NCBI RefSeq assembly: GCF_002154725.1
Contig: NZ_MTAW01000235.1
Coordinates: forward strand, 90,749-154,748
DNA from: Nostoc sp. 106C
Lineage (GTDB): Bacteria; Cyanobacteriota; Cyanobacteriia; Cyanobacteriales; Nostocaceae
Reading direction: 5' to 3'
DNA length: 64,000 nt
Numbering within the stretch: position 1 is the first letter of the stretch; the number at the start of each line of letters is the position of its first letter. A program made the position numbers and the translations under genes. Below are positions 48,361 to 56,330 of this stretch, in pieces. The notes beneath the pieces are model-generated. The model had not been told where the DNA came from. It saw only the letters and a program-made list of their open reading frames with translations, and ran no database searches.

Positions 48361-48429
48361 GGAAAGACGAGTAAAGAGAATTGGATAAATTTGAAGCATA
48401 ATATACAAAGCAATTTATGTAATATCGGT

Positions 48430-49161
48430 ATGCGTCTTAATCAAGCGATCGCTGTTATTCAAAGCATTAAAGAAGATTCACGCAAACGGCGCACAGAAAT
48501 CTATCACCTGCTCCAAAAATCAGAGCTATTTGAGGGGATTTTGCGGACTTACCAACCCAATGATGAAGAAGGTTTTGTATACCCGACCGAATCTAAGTCC
48601 TTGCAATTCAAGGCAGAGGAGCTTTTAAGGCAATACGAGCAAGCTGCTCAAGAATTATTTAATTTTGCAGCTACTCAAGACTTTGCAAACACGCAAGCCA
48701 AAGCCGATGTAGTGATCGGTGGAACCACGATACTTACAGATGTACCTGTAACATATTTGCTTTTTTTAGAAAAGCAAATTGAAGAGCTGCGATCGCTGCT
48801 TGCCAAATTACCAGTACTAGATGTCAGCGAAGAATGGCAGCTTGACCAACAAAGAGACTGTTGGGCTACCCTCCCTAAGCGCACAACTAAAACCAAGCAG
48901 ATCACCAAAGCTGTTGTTTTATACGAAGCGACAAAAGAACACCCAGCACAGGTAAAAGAAGCATCTGAGCAAGTTCCAGAAGGAATCTGGACAACCATCA
49001 AACTTTCAGGTGCTTTATCGCGATCGCGCGTGAATCAACTAAAAGAAAGACTTGACACTTTGGAACGAGCAATCATCTTTGCCAGAGAGCAAGCAAACTC
49101 TATTGAAGTAGAAAAAAAGAATGTATCAGATGCAATTTTTGGCTATCTATTTGGATCATGA
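48430..49161 (+). CDS. Unknown-function helical protein (DUF7873-like) heading an operon of tRNA-like RNAs
   Basis: A 243-aa soluble protein, mostly alpha-helical, from MRLNQAIAVIQSIKEDSRKR. The frame opens at a TTG at 48391, but conserved similarity as I recall it begins at this Met. Other segments are FVYPTESKSLQFKAEELL, TDVPVTYLLFLEKQIEELRS, WQLDQQRDCWATLPKRTTKT, EATKEHPAQVKEASEQVPEG, WTTIKLSGALSRSRVNQLKE and a last helix ERAIIFAREQANSIEVEKKN. I recall close relatives in actinobacteria and phages filed as a domain of unknown function, I believe DUF7873. I see no nuclease, ligase or TROVE motif. Two tRNA-like RNAs start 6 nt after its stop and a terminator follows them, so the protein probably binds, processes or depends on those RNAs. 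That role is inference. Confidence 0.75.
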   Translation: MRLNQAIAVIQSIKEDSRKRRTEIYHLLQKSELFEGILRTYQPNDEEGFVYPTESKSLQFKAEELLRQYEQAAQELFNFAATQDFANTQAKADVVIGGTTILTDVPVTYLLFLEKQIEELRSLLAKLPVLDVSEEWQLDQQRDCWATLPKRTTKTKQITKAVVLYEATKEHPAQVKEASEQVPEGIWTTIKLSGALSRSRVNQLKERLDTLERAIIFAREQANSIEVEKKNVSDAIFGYLFGS

Positions 49162-49167
49162 TGTATG

Positions 49168-49305
49168 CTGGAGTCGGAGTACAGCTTTAGATTGAAAAAC
49201 GGGTTTTTTGTAGGTTCAAATCCTACTCCTTGGACTGCCCAAGGATAGCCAAACTGGTATAGGCAACCCATCAATTTAATCTTCAAACTTAGATTATTAC
49301 TCCAG
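49168..49305 (+). ncRNA. Circularly permuted tRNA-like RNA, element A (Y RNA/YrlA-like)
   Basis: Parts in order are as follows. Outer stem CTGGAGT (49168-49174) pairs with ACTCCAG (49299-49305). Extension stem 49187-49195 pairs with 49271-49279, 9 bp with one G-U. The anticodon-stem equivalent GGGTT (49201-49205) pairs with AACCC (49265-49269). The T-arm is GTAGG-TTCAAAT-CCTAC (49210-49226). The acceptor TCCTTGG (49227-49233) is closed by the 5-nt loop ACTGC onto CCAAGGA (49239-49245). Then TA, and a D-arm GCC/GGC (49248-49264) with a CTGGTA loop. All tRNA stems are perfect but the 3' half precedes the 5' half. No CCA is encoded. YrlA-type bacterial Y RNAs have this plan. It begins 6 nt after the upstream stop codon. 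Confidence 0.82.
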
Positions 49306-49319
49306 TTTTCATGTGAGAA

Positions 49320-49523
49320 ACGTCTGCCAGTATCATCTGCTCTGGTCTATGCTGTTGTAACGCAGGTTCAAATCCTGCTCCCGGCTTATCAGTACCGAGT
49401 ATTGAGTGGGATTTTTCACTCACAACTCAGCACTCTTATATGTGCCGGGATGGTCTAGCGGAAAGACGGCAAAGCTTTAATTTGAACCGCAGCAAACGGA
49501 AATCAAAAGACTGTGTGGGACGT
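49320..49523 (+). ncRNA. Circularly permuted tRNA-like RNA, element B (Y RNA/YrlA-like)
   Basis: Same plan as element A, with a different sequence. The T-arm is GCAGG-TTCAAAT-CCTGC (49362-49378). Acceptor strand TCCCGGC (49379-49385) pairs perfectly with GCCGGGA (49444-49450). Then TG, and the D-arm GTC/GAC (49453-49467) with loop TAGCGGAAA. The anticodon-stem equivalent is GCAAAGC (49469-49475) with GCT-g-TTGT (49351-49358, one bulged G). The acceptor end is not a tight loop but a 58-nt insert (49386-49443) with its own hairpin (TGAGTG 49403-49408, CACTCA 49417-49422). A weaker closing stem is ACGTC (49320-49324) with GACGT (49519-49523), extended by CCA/TGG; CTGC/GCAG (49337-49340, 49489-49492) also pairs. 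Ends are less certain than for A. Confidence 0.76.
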
Positions 49524-49536
49524 AAAAACATAACTC

Positions 49537-49570
49537 AACCCCGGAGCAAGGATACCGCTCTGGGGTTTTT
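49537..49570 (+). terminator. Rho-independent terminator of the protein/tRNA-like RNA unit
   Basis: An 11-bp stem (AACCCCGGAGC at 49537-49547 with GCTCTGGGGTT at 49557-49567, one G-U) has a 9-nt loop and ends in a T-run to 49570. On the plus strand it closes the unit 48430-49523. The next gene is convergent, so this terminator belongs to the RNA operon. Confidence 0.9.
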
Positions 49571-49610
49571 AAATGGAATCCTAAGATGAGTTTGTAACAG
49601 AATTAAAAGT

Positions 49611-52600
49611 TTAGTTCTGTGTATCGCTCTCCAGATATACCTTTAACAACTTAGCCATAACTTGAACGTGAGGAGGAAAGTTCATTGTAATGTGATTGCC
49701 AGGGACTTCGTGAATTTCTAGCCCTGCCATTGCCAAATCATGCCAACCTAGTTCTGGATTTTGCGGGTTGAAGGAGTCGCGATCGCTGGCTCTAAAAAAG
49801 ATAACCCGACCTGGATAAGCTTGCGGAACGTAGTTTCGCATCGCTTTAATGTTGATTTTGAACAGATTTTGATGGTGGCGCAACTCGCTTAAGCCAAAAT
49901 CAGCAGGCATTCTCAAGGCCGTTTTTCCTTGCTGCAAAAAGTAGTGCAGTTGGTCATCAGTACTTAGTTGTCGCAGCTGTTCTACTGATACAGGAAGGTT
50001 GGCACCGACACCCAAAGCGTAAGACATGATTTTGATATCATCATTTTCTATATCAGACGGCATGTGACCGCGACCTGGGGTATCAATGAGGGCAAGTAAC
50101 GCTACTTTTTCCCCCTGTGCTTGGAGTTGCTGCGCCATTTCATAGGCGATCGTGCCACCAAAAGAAGATCCACCCAGAAAGTAAGGCCCATGCGGCTGGA
50201 TCACATGCAATGCTTTAATATACTGAGTTGCCATTACCTCAACTTCAGTCAGAGGAGTAGTTTGACCATCGATACCTTGTGCCTGCAATCCATAAACGGG
50301 TTGGTCTGAGCCTAAATATTGAGCTAGATCGCGATATATGTAAACGTGACCACCAACAGGATGGATGAGGAAAAGCGGTAGCTTGGAACCACCAGGCTGA
50401 ATTTCTACTAGTGTTGAGGGTAACTCTGGCTTTGCTTGTCCGTTAGTAAGTTGAGACGGCGAGGCATTTTGAGTAATTAATTTCGCTAAGTCTGCAATCG
50501 TCGGTGCATCGATCAGGCTATGTGCAGATAACTTCGTTTGCGTGGCTGCGCCGATTTTGGCGATTAAATAGACGGCGAGTAAAGAATCACCTCCTAATTC
50601 AAAAAAATTATCGTGAATTCCCAGTGGTTCAATTCCTAAAGATTTTTGCCATATTTGGGCTATGGTCTGCTCTAATTGACTACGTGGCTCAACATAAGCT
50701 TGGCTCAGTTCCGGTCTGGAATTAGTTGGTTTGGATAAGTTCGCCTTTTGGTGAGATTGCACATGTTGTAATTCTTTAGCCGAGCTAAACTGCTCGAACC
50801 TCAGGAGAAAATCCTGGGTTGATACTAGAACTTGCGGCAGTGTAGTGCCTAAAATACGCTTAAGCACTTCTATCCCTTCTTGAGGCAAGATGCCTTGTTG
50901 GAAACTAGCATGACGCCATTGTTGGAGTTGTTCTGACACTTTAGCGCTAGCGGCTTTTCCCACCTCTTGCCAACCGTCCCAGTTGATTGTAGCTGTTAAC
51001 GTATTGGATCGAGAAGCTTTATAGTTTGCAAAGGCGTCTAAAAACGAATTCGCGGCGCAATGATCTACTAATCCTAGTGCTGCTAGGAAGGAATTGAGCG
51101 AGGAACACAGGATAAAGAAATCTAACTCCAAATCCTGAAGTAAAGTATCCAGAACCAAAGTCCCTGTCACTTTCGGTGCTAACAAATTTGCTACAATTTC
51201 CGGCGTTTTCAGTTGCATCATCCCTCCAGGCATAACACCTGCGGCATGAATTACACCGTGAATTGAACCAAAGCGATCGCAAACTTCACGAATAACTCCT
51301 TGCATCTGTTGTAAGTTCGCAACGTCTGCACACGCGATCGCTACTTCTGCACCTGAGGCTTCCATGCCCTGCAATTTCTGAATCTTGACACTAATGCTAT
51401 CATGTGCATCATGAGTACTTAGCCATTCTTCCCACTCAGATTTTGCGGGAAAAGGCGATCGCCCAAGTAGTACCAATTTTGCCTGTACTGTTTTTGCGAG
51501 GTATTCTGCCAAAACTAAGCCAATACCGCCTAATCCGCCTGTGATTAGATAAACTCCCCTATCTCTTAACCGGGGTGTTTCTTTTTCAGTTCGATCGAGT
51601 CGCACGGGTGCAAACGTTTGTACCCAACGATGACTACCACGATAAGCGATCGCTATATCTGAAGTTGGGATAGCTAGTTCTGTCAGCAAATTTTTAACTA
51701 ATTTCTCTGCTTGCTGACTTCCAGGTTTGGGCAGAACTATATCGACGCTGCGACAAGAAATATTGAGATATTCTTGGGGAATAACTTTACAAGGACCGAG
51801 TAAAGTTGCTTTTTCTGGACATAGATTCTCTTCACCCGTTACTTCTTGCAAGTTGTTAGAAATGACTGCAATTTCTATATGTTCGCTGAGATTTTGTTTC
51901 CCTAGTGCTTGCGTTAAAAACAGTAAACTCCAAAAGCCTAAATTTTGTAACTTTTCTACTCTTTCAATCAGAAAGGCAGAAGTTTGAGGGCAGAGGGCAG
52001 AAGGTAAGCCTTTTGTCTGCTCAGAAGTTTTGGTGATCGGAAGGAAGCAAGAGTTTAAATCAAGCGTTTCTTTAAGCAGATCTAATTCAGATGGGATCGA
52101 ATCCCCATTGGAATTGTCCCTTCTGCCATCTTCAAGCTCATCAGGCGTAACACTCCACAGATGTACAATGGTTTGCGGCAGCTTGTTGAGTGCGTGCAGT
52201 TCTTGCCATAAAGTCTCGTAGTCTTGACGCTGTGAGGGATTGAGCCTATAGCTGTAGAGGCGATCGCTGCTAAAATGCTCTCCAATACTGACAGTAATCA
52301 CATCTTGACCTGCAAGTTCTAGTTGATTGACGATGCGATCGCCTAAACCGCACTCATCTAAAAACACTAACCAGCAGGAACGCTCTTTAGCCAAGTTAGC
52401 ATTTCGTACCGGAATCAGGGAACGTTGCCAAGAGGGAATATAAAACCAGTCAGCAATATCTGATTTTTTCTTTAAGGAGATATACGCTTGTGTTGACTCG
52501 CTGATTTGTGTGAACGCCAGAGGTGCAGCATCGGATATAGGCGCTTGAGCTAGAAAAGTATGGTAGCCAAAAGTGTCAATTTCTGGTATGGTTGCAACTT

Positions 52601-55600
52601 TCATAAACCCATGCGCCAACAGTACTTTCTGCCACTGTTGCTTAGATAAAAACGGATTTGCTTGAGTGCGTTCTGCATCCTGCAACGGTTTCATCCACAA
52701 GGCGTCTGTGACATCGTAGGTGAATTGAGGTTGCGTAACCTCCCAAATTAACAAAAGACCGCCAGGAGCCAATAAAGAACGGACACGATCCAGGCTTTCT
52801 TTGATGTTTTGGGTAACATGCAAGACATTAGCGGCGATAATCACATCAAAACTATGTAAATCGTACCCTTGTTCTTGGGGCGAGCGCTCAATATCGAGCA
52901 GTTCATACTGGATAAATGGATAGCTACTAAACTTTTGTTTAGCATTGTCCAAAAACAGACGAGCGACATCTGTATAAACGTAGGTAGTTTGCTGTGGTAG
53001 TACGGGCAGTAAATCTGCTGTTGTTAATCCCATCCCCGCGCCAATATCTAAAATTCTCAGCTTGACTTGTGGTGGTAATGACTCGACTATTTGTTGCAGA
53101 ATCGCTCGGGCGATCGCATTATAGTAAGAGAGCATCGGCCAATCTTGAGCAATGCTCTCTGCTAGATCAAAAGAGCCTTTATCCAAGAACAAATTTAAAG
53201 AGTTTTCTTGACCCGTCATCAGAGCAGGAAGCTTTTTGCGAGCCAGCAGAATTGGCTCTGCCCATGAAGGAGCATCTGCCCATTTAACTTTGACTTCTGC
53301 CACCAAAGCATCAATTGCCTCCGTTGAAAATGGCAGCAGGTTTGTAAAGACTTCTCCGTCTTGCTGCAACTGACCTTGTTCTACTAAAACTTTTAGCCAT
53401 TGAGACAGCAATTGCTTTTGCTGTGGCAAAATGGAAAATTGCTCACACAAATCTTCAACCGAGTATTTGTCAGCGGAATTGCTAAAAGCACCCAAATCTC
53501 TCAAGGTGAGATTTATATTTGCAACGCAAAGACGATCCAAGCATTCTTGTTTCGCCCAATAAGTAGGATTATCAAATTTTGAGATGTCGGCTAATGCCTG
53601 TTTCTCACCCGCCTCATACGCCGCTTGCCATAGCCAAGAATTACTCAATTTTTGCTGCTGTGCAGATAACGGTTGCGGTTCAACCCAATAACGTTGGCGT
53701 TCAAAGGGATAAGTTGGTAAAGGCACACGATAACGTTGTTCGCCAGTATAAAACTCTGACCAATCAATTTCTACACCCGCCAGCCAAAGTCGTCCTAAAG
53801 CAGTTAACAAAAATGCCACATCTGATTGTTGCTCTTGAGGATGGCGTAAGGAAGAAAGAATCACCGCTACATGATGATTGGGATGCTGTTTAGCGAGTGT
53901 CGTCAGTGTTCGTCCAGGCCCAACTTCCAATAAAATTCGGTGAGAATCTTGCATTAACTTTTCTACGCCATCGGCAAAGCGTACCGTTTGGCGTAGATGT
54001 TGCGCCCAATAGTTGGGGTCGGTCGCTTCTGCAACTGTAATCCAAGTTCCGGTAACGTTAGAAATATATGGAATTTGTGGGATATTCAGCTTTACTTTCT
54101 TCACCTGCTCAACAAAGGGTTCTAAAATGGGTTCCATCATCTGCGAATGGAACGCATGAGAAGTATGCAAGCGACGACTTTCTGGTAACTGCTGTTCTAA
54201 AGCATCTATCTCTGCAATTGTACCTGCAATGACGCAACTAGAAGGAGCATTGATGACTGCTAGAGAAAGATTTTCGTTGAGGTGCGATCGCGCTTCTATT
54301 TCTGTTAAAGGTACGGCTAACATTGCTCCCGCAGGCATTTGCTGCATTAATCTCCCCCGCGCAGCTACCAGTGACAAAGCATCTTCCAACGAGAATACAC
54401 CAGCAATACACGCTGCCACATATTCACCAACGCTATGCCCAATTGTGGCTTGAGGATGCACACCCCAAGACATCCATAATTGCGCTAGAGCGTACTCAAT
54501 GATAAATAAGGCTGGTTGTGTAATTGCCGTTTGCTTTAATTGTTGCGCGGCAATTTCTGTTTTTTCTTCGCTCGGATAGAGTACATCACGCAAATCTAAT
54601 CCTAACTCAGGTTTCAGGAGATCCGAGCATTTATCGATTTGTTCGCGAAATATTGGTTCAACTTGATAAAGTTCCAACCCCATATTCACGTATTGCGAAC
54701 CTTGTCCAGAAAACATGAATGTGATGGGTCGCTGTTTAGATTCTTTAGTATTAGTAAAAACTCGCTGATTGAGGCTAGAAAGTGCTGTTACCGCCTCTTG
54801 TGAATCGCTACAAACAACTATCCGGCGATGGTTAAAAGCCTTACGACCAACAGCAAGTGTATAGGCAACATCAGTTAAATTAAGTTCAGGATGCTGTTTT
54901 AAATGCTCAATTAAATTGTCTGTGGCTGTATTAAATGCAAATTCAGACTTGGCTGATAAACACAACAACAAACACTCTCTTTTAACTTTTGACTTTTGAC
55001 TTTTGACTTGTTTTGGTGCTTCTTCTAAAACAACATGGGCATTCGTACCGCCAATACCAAACGAACTAACTCCTGCACGGCGAGGACTGACATTTTCGTG
55101 CCATTCACTCAGTTGGTTATTAACGTAAAAAGGACTGTTAGCAAAATCAATCTTGGGATTCGGAGTTTCAAAATGTAAACTAGGTGGTAAAGCCTGGTGT
55201 TTAAGTGCCTGAACGGTTTTGATTAAACCTGTAACCCCCGCTGCTGTATCTAAATGTCCGATATTTGTTTTCACCGAACCAATGGCACAAAAATTCTTTT
55301 TCTGGGTGCTGGCGCGAAAGGCTTTCGTTAGTGCAGCAATTTCAATGGGGTCGCCTAACGGTGTTCCCGTGCCGTGTGCTTCGATATAAGAAACACTTTC
55401 TGGATCAACTTCTGCCATTGCCAAGGCTTGAGCAATAACTTCCGCTTGACCATCTACGCTGGGAGCGGTGTAACCTACTTTCATAGAGCCGTCATTGTTC
55501 AGAGCAAAGCCTTTGATCACAGCATGGATAGTATCGCCATCTGCGATCGCATCTTCTAATCGCTTTAAAACAACAATTCCAACTCCACTCCCGGCGACAA

Positions 55601-56330
55601 TTCCCTGTGCTTGGGCATCAAAAGCTCGACAATGACCATCAGGCGAAAAAATCATGCCTTCTTGGTACAAATATCCCGATTTTTGCGGCAAGCTAATCGA
55701 AACGCCTCCTGCTAAAGCCATATCGCATTGATAGTTCAGCAAGCTTTGGCAAGCCATACAAGTAGCGACTAACGAACTTGAGCAAGCAGTTTGAACATTA
55801 ATGCTTGGGCCTTTGAGGTTGAGTTTATATGAAACGCGAGTGGGCAAGAAATCTTTATCATTGGCAAGTACGATTTGATAAGCGCCAGCCGAACTGGTTA
55901 ATTCAGAGTTTGCCCAAAGGTTATTCAACAAATAGCCACTCATCCCCATCCCTGCATACACGCCAATTGCACCTGTGTATGTTTCCGGGTTGTAACCCGC
56001 ATTTTCCAACCCTTCCCAAGCCGATTCTAAAAATAAGCGATGTTGTGGATCGGTAATCGCGGCTTCTTTAGGACTAAACCCGAAGAAAGCCGCATCAAAT
56101 AACTCGATATCGTCTAAAACTGCTTTGGCTTTAACGTAGTCAGGGTTGCGAAATACTGCCGGATCAATGCCAGCATCAGTCAATTCCTGCTCTGAGAAGA
56201 AAGAAATTGACTCTACACCGTCCTTGAGATTCTGCCAAAATTCTTCCACATTTTTCGCACCTGGAAATCTCCCAGCCAGTCCAACAATGGCAATTCCTTC
56301 TAAGGCGTCGTAGCTTTGTAGGTTATCCAT
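49611..56330 (-). CDS. Type I polyketide synthase: KS-AT-cMT-KR-ACP-TE, terminal module
   Basis: A 2239-aa single-module PKS. KS occupies about 10-440 (TACSSSL, Cys183; EAHGTGT; NIGHLD). AT is about 550-850 (GHSVGEY, Ser633; HAFH, the malonyl-CoA pattern). A C-methyltransferase has ILDIGAGMG at about 1091. KR is about 1590-1790 (GGLGGIG), ACP about 1880-1950 (GGDSLL) and thioesterase about 1990-2230 (GGSSFGG nucleophile, late PGNHITM His). It should extend a peptide by one methylated C2 unit and release the product. The KR catalytic Tyr is His1757 in VDHCAAN. A Lys/Ser-rich KSQKSKVK segment after the KS is read from TTTTGAC heptads at 54983-55010. The ATG at 56330 overlaps the NRPS stop by 8 nt; a GGAAG site precedes it. 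Confidence 0.94.
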   Translation of the reverse strand: MDNLQSYDALEGIAIVGLAGRFPGAKNVEEFWQNLKDGVESISFFSEQELTDAGIDPAVFRNPDYVKAKAVLDDIELFDAAFFGFSPKEAAITDPQHRLFLESAWEGLENAGYNPETYTGAIGVYAGMGMSGYLLNNLWANSELTSSAGAYQIVLANDKDFLPTRVSYKLNLKGPSINVQTACSSSLVATCMACQSLLNYQCDMALAGGVSISLPQKSGYLYQEGMIFSPDGHCRAFDAQAQGIVAGSGVGIVVLKRLEDAIADGDTIHAVIKGFALNNDGSMKVGYTAPSVDGQAEVIAQALAMAEVDPESVSYIEAHGTGTPLGDPIEIAALTKAFRASTQKKNFCAIGSVKTNIGHLDTAAGVTGLIKTVQALKHQALPPSLHFETPNPKIDFANSPFYVNNQLSEWHENVSPRRAGVSSFGIGGTNAHVVLEEAPKQVKSQKSKVKRECLLLCLSAKSEFAFNTATDNLIEHLKQHPELNLTDVAYTLAVGRKAFNHRRIVVCSDSQEAVTALSSLNQRVFTNTKESKQRPITFMFSGQGSQYVNMGLELYQVEPIFREQIDKCSDLLKPELGLDLRDVLYPSEEKTEIAAQQLKQTAITQPALFIIEYALAQLWMSWGVHPQATIGHSVGEYVAACIAGVFSLEDALSLVAARGRLMQQMPAGAMLAVPLTEIEARSHLNENLSLAVINAPSSCVIAGTIAEIDALEQQLPESRRLHTSHAFHSQMMEPILEPFVEQVKKVKLNIPQIPYISNVTGTWITVAEATDPNYWAQHLRQTVRFADGVEKLMQDSHRILLEVGPGRTLTTLAKQHPNHHVAVILSSLRHPQEQQSDVAFLLTALGRLWLAGVEIDWSEFYTGEQRYRVPLPTYPFERQRYWVEPQPLSAQQQKLSNSWLWQAAYEAGEKQALADISKFDNPTYWAKQECLDRLCVANINLTLRDLGAFSNSADKYSVEDLCEQFSILPQQKQLLSQWLKVLVEQGQLQQDGEVFTNLLPFSTEAIDALVAEVKVKWADAPSWAEPILLARKKLPALMTGQENSLNLFLDKGSFDLAESIAQDWPMLSYYNAIARAILQQIVESLPPQVKLRILDIGAGMGLTTADLLPVLPQQTTYVYTDVARLFLDNAKQKFSSYPFIQYELLDIERSPQEQGYDLHSFDVIIAANVLHVTQNIKESLDRVRSLLAPGGLLLIWEVTQPQFTYDVTDALWMKPLQDAERTQANPFLSKQQWQKVLLAHGFMKVATIPEIDTFGYHTFLAQAPISDAAPLAFTQISESTQAYISLKKKSDIADWFYIPSWQRSLIPVRNANLAKERSCWLVFLDECGLGDRIVNQLELAGQDVITVSIGEHFSSDRLYSYRLNPSQRQDYETLWQELHALNKLPQTIVHLWSVTPDELEDGRRDNSNGDSIPSELDLLKETLDLNSCFLPITKTSEQTKGLPSALCPQTSAFLIERVEKLQNLGFWSLLFLTQALGKQNLSEHIEIAVISNNLQEVTGEENLCPEKATLLGPCKVIPQEYLNISCRSVDIVLPKPGSQQAEKLVKNLLTELAIPTSDIAIAYRGSHRWVQTFAPVRLDRTEKETPRLRDRGVYLITGGLGGIGLVLAEYLAKTVQAKLVLLGRSPFPAKSEWEEWLSTHDAHDSISVKIQKLQGMEASGAEVAIACADVANLQQMQGVIREVCDRFGSIHGVIHAAGVMPGGMMQLKTPEIVANLLAPKVTGTLVLDTLLQDLELDFFILCSSLNSFLAALGLVDHCAANSFLDAFANYKASRSNTLTATINWDGWQEVGKAASAKVSEQLQQWRHASFQQGILPQEGIEVLKRILGTTLPQVLVSTQDFLLRFEQFSSAKELQHVQSHQKANLSKPTNSRPELSQAYVEPRSQLEQTIAQIWQKSLGIEPLGIHDNFFELGGDSLLAVYLIAKIGAATQTKLSAHSLIDAPTIADLAKLITQNASPSQLTNGQAKPELPSTLVEIQPGGSKLPLFLIHPVGGHVYIYRDLAQYLGSDQPVYGLQAQGIDGQTTPLTEVEVMATQYIKALHVIQPHGPYFLGGSSFGGTIAYEMAQQLQAQGEKVALLALIDTPGRGHMPSDIENDDIKIMSYALGVGANLPVSVEQLRQLSTDDQLHYFLQQGKTALRMPADFGLSELRHHQNLFKINIKAMRNYVPQAYPGRVIFFRASDRDSFNPQNPELGWHDLAMAGLEIHEVPGNHITMNFPPHVQVMAKLLKVYLESDTQN

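Noticed and set aside
48391..48429. TTG start giving 13 extra residues for the unknown protein
   Set aside because: There is no ribosome site for it. The conserved N-terminus I recall for the family begins at the ATG at 48430.
49162..49530. Two ordinary tRNA genes, or a tRNA with an intron
   Set aside because: For both elements the only sequence that pairs with the 3' acceptor strand lies downstream, not upstream. No contiguous cloverleaf with an anticodon loop can be drawn and CCA is absent, so a permuted tRNA-like RNA is the better reading.
49611..56330. Methylmalonyl-CoA specificity of the AT
   Set aside because: The AT shows HAFH and GHSVGEY, the malonyl pattern; the methyl branch is explained by the embedded C-methyltransferase.
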